Part shown: positions 6,723-6,851 of the stretch, in pieces | Layout: every line of letters begins with the position of its first letter | Numbering within the stretch: the first letter of the stretch is position 1 | From: an uncultured Collinsella sp. | Lineage (GTDB): Bacteria > Actinomycetota > Coriobacteriia > Coriobacteriales > Coriobacteriaceae | NCBI GenBank assembly: GCA_937923795.1 | Contig: CALDWI010000042.1 | Location: 1-6,851 of the forward strand | Reading direction: 5' to 3' | DNA: 6,851 nt | Translations under genes and position numbers: made by a program | Notes under the pieces: generated by a model | The model's database searches: none | Told to the model about the DNA's origin: nothing | The model's input: only the letters and a program-made list of their open reading frames with translations

Positions 6723-6851
6723 CCAGCCCATTTGGGACGGGCCTCTTTTAGCTACTTTTGCCTGCATGGTTGCCAGGGTGGCCATGCCAAGGAGTTTCCC
6801 AAAGTGCCGGCACAGACGATATGAGCAGGACATAAAAACATTGAGAGCCCC
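6678..6851 (-). CDS. Possible 3' end of a minus-strand gene, open at the right edge
   Basis: On the minus strand a frame is open from the window edge to a TGA at 6678-6680, giving 57 residues (GALNVFMSCSYRLCRHF...MATLATMQAKVAKRG...). An internal ATG lies at 6833-6831. It has no recognisable domain. It reads across the second copy of the 22-mer and through the right terminal repeat of the MITE-like element, stopping inside it. If real, the element supplies the protein's last residues; if not, the frame is open by chance. A second minus-strand frame is also open from the edge and stops at the TAG complementary to 6753-6755. Confidence 0.25.
   Translation of the reverse strand, partial: GALNVFMSCSYRLCRHFGKLLGMATLATMQAKVAKRGPSQMGWFQNYGGLRGWTCST
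6734..6755. repeat. Direct repeat copy 2 (terminator-like 22-mer)
   Basis: This is the second copy of the 22-mer at 6408-6429, in the same orientation 326 nt downstream, with C in place of G at the ninth base. Preceding GCCC (6726-6729) can pair with GGGC (6739-6742) before CTCTTTT, a weak terminator-like hairpin. CCCATTTGGG at 6727-6736 is a competing small palindrome. Confidence 0.8.

Noticed and set aside
6764..6813. Hairpin GCATGG...CCATGC and palindrome GTGCCGGCAC near the right edge
   Set aside because: The first needs three wobble pairs and has no T tract; the second is a 10-bp palindrome that is easily expected by chance in GC-rich DNA. Neither supports a feature call.

Overview
The window looks like chromosomal DNA from a high-GC Gram-positive gut anaerobe of the Coriobacteriia, most likely Collinsella or a close relative. 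That call rests on GC-rich third codon positions, the style of the threonyl-tRNA synthetase, and a three-gene flavoprotein/DUF1667 operon. It is an inference from recollection, not a database match.

The left third is read on the minus strand. It holds thrS (205-1968), a threonyl-tRNA synthetase that begins directly at the editing domain and so lacks the usual N-terminal TGS domain. thrS ends at a strong intrinsic terminator, with a second, bidirectional terminator beyond it. It has a clear -10 box, with a 10-bp inverted repeat around the predicted start point. Upstream of it on the same strand lies a small membrane protein with two transmembrane helices and a C-terminal double zinc ribbon (2194-2625).

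Between the zinc-ribbon gene and the divergent operon to its right is a 566-nt gap. It contains the most striking structure in the window: eight copies of a 17-bp unit (TGTCTCAATCTGTAACA) in strictly alternating orientation over 300 nt. The spacing from a + unit to the next - unit is exactly 42 bp all four times, and the return spacing is 38-39 bp. Spacer sequences are almost unrelated. I know of no named element with this architecture.

The middle and right are a tight plus-strand operon (3192-6408) of three genes 1 and 3 nt apart. They encode a GlpA-like FAD oxidoreductase with a C-terminal BFD-type [2Fe-2S] domain, a second FAD/NAD(P)-type oxidoreductase in the role of GlpB, and a small cysteine-rich DUF1667 protein where GlpC would stand in E. 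coli. Together they probably form an anaerobic glycerol-3-phosphate (or related 2-hydroxyacid) dehydrogenase complex. A 15-bp palindrome sits just before the ribosome binding site of the first gene.

Downstream of the operon terminator, 6430-6851 holds no gene I can recognise. It carries a 22-bp near-perfect inverted repeat, a 160-bp MITE-like element with 26-bp terminal inverted repeats, and a second copy of the 22-nt sequence that covers the operon terminator. A minus-strand reading frame open to the right edge may be the 3' end of another gene.
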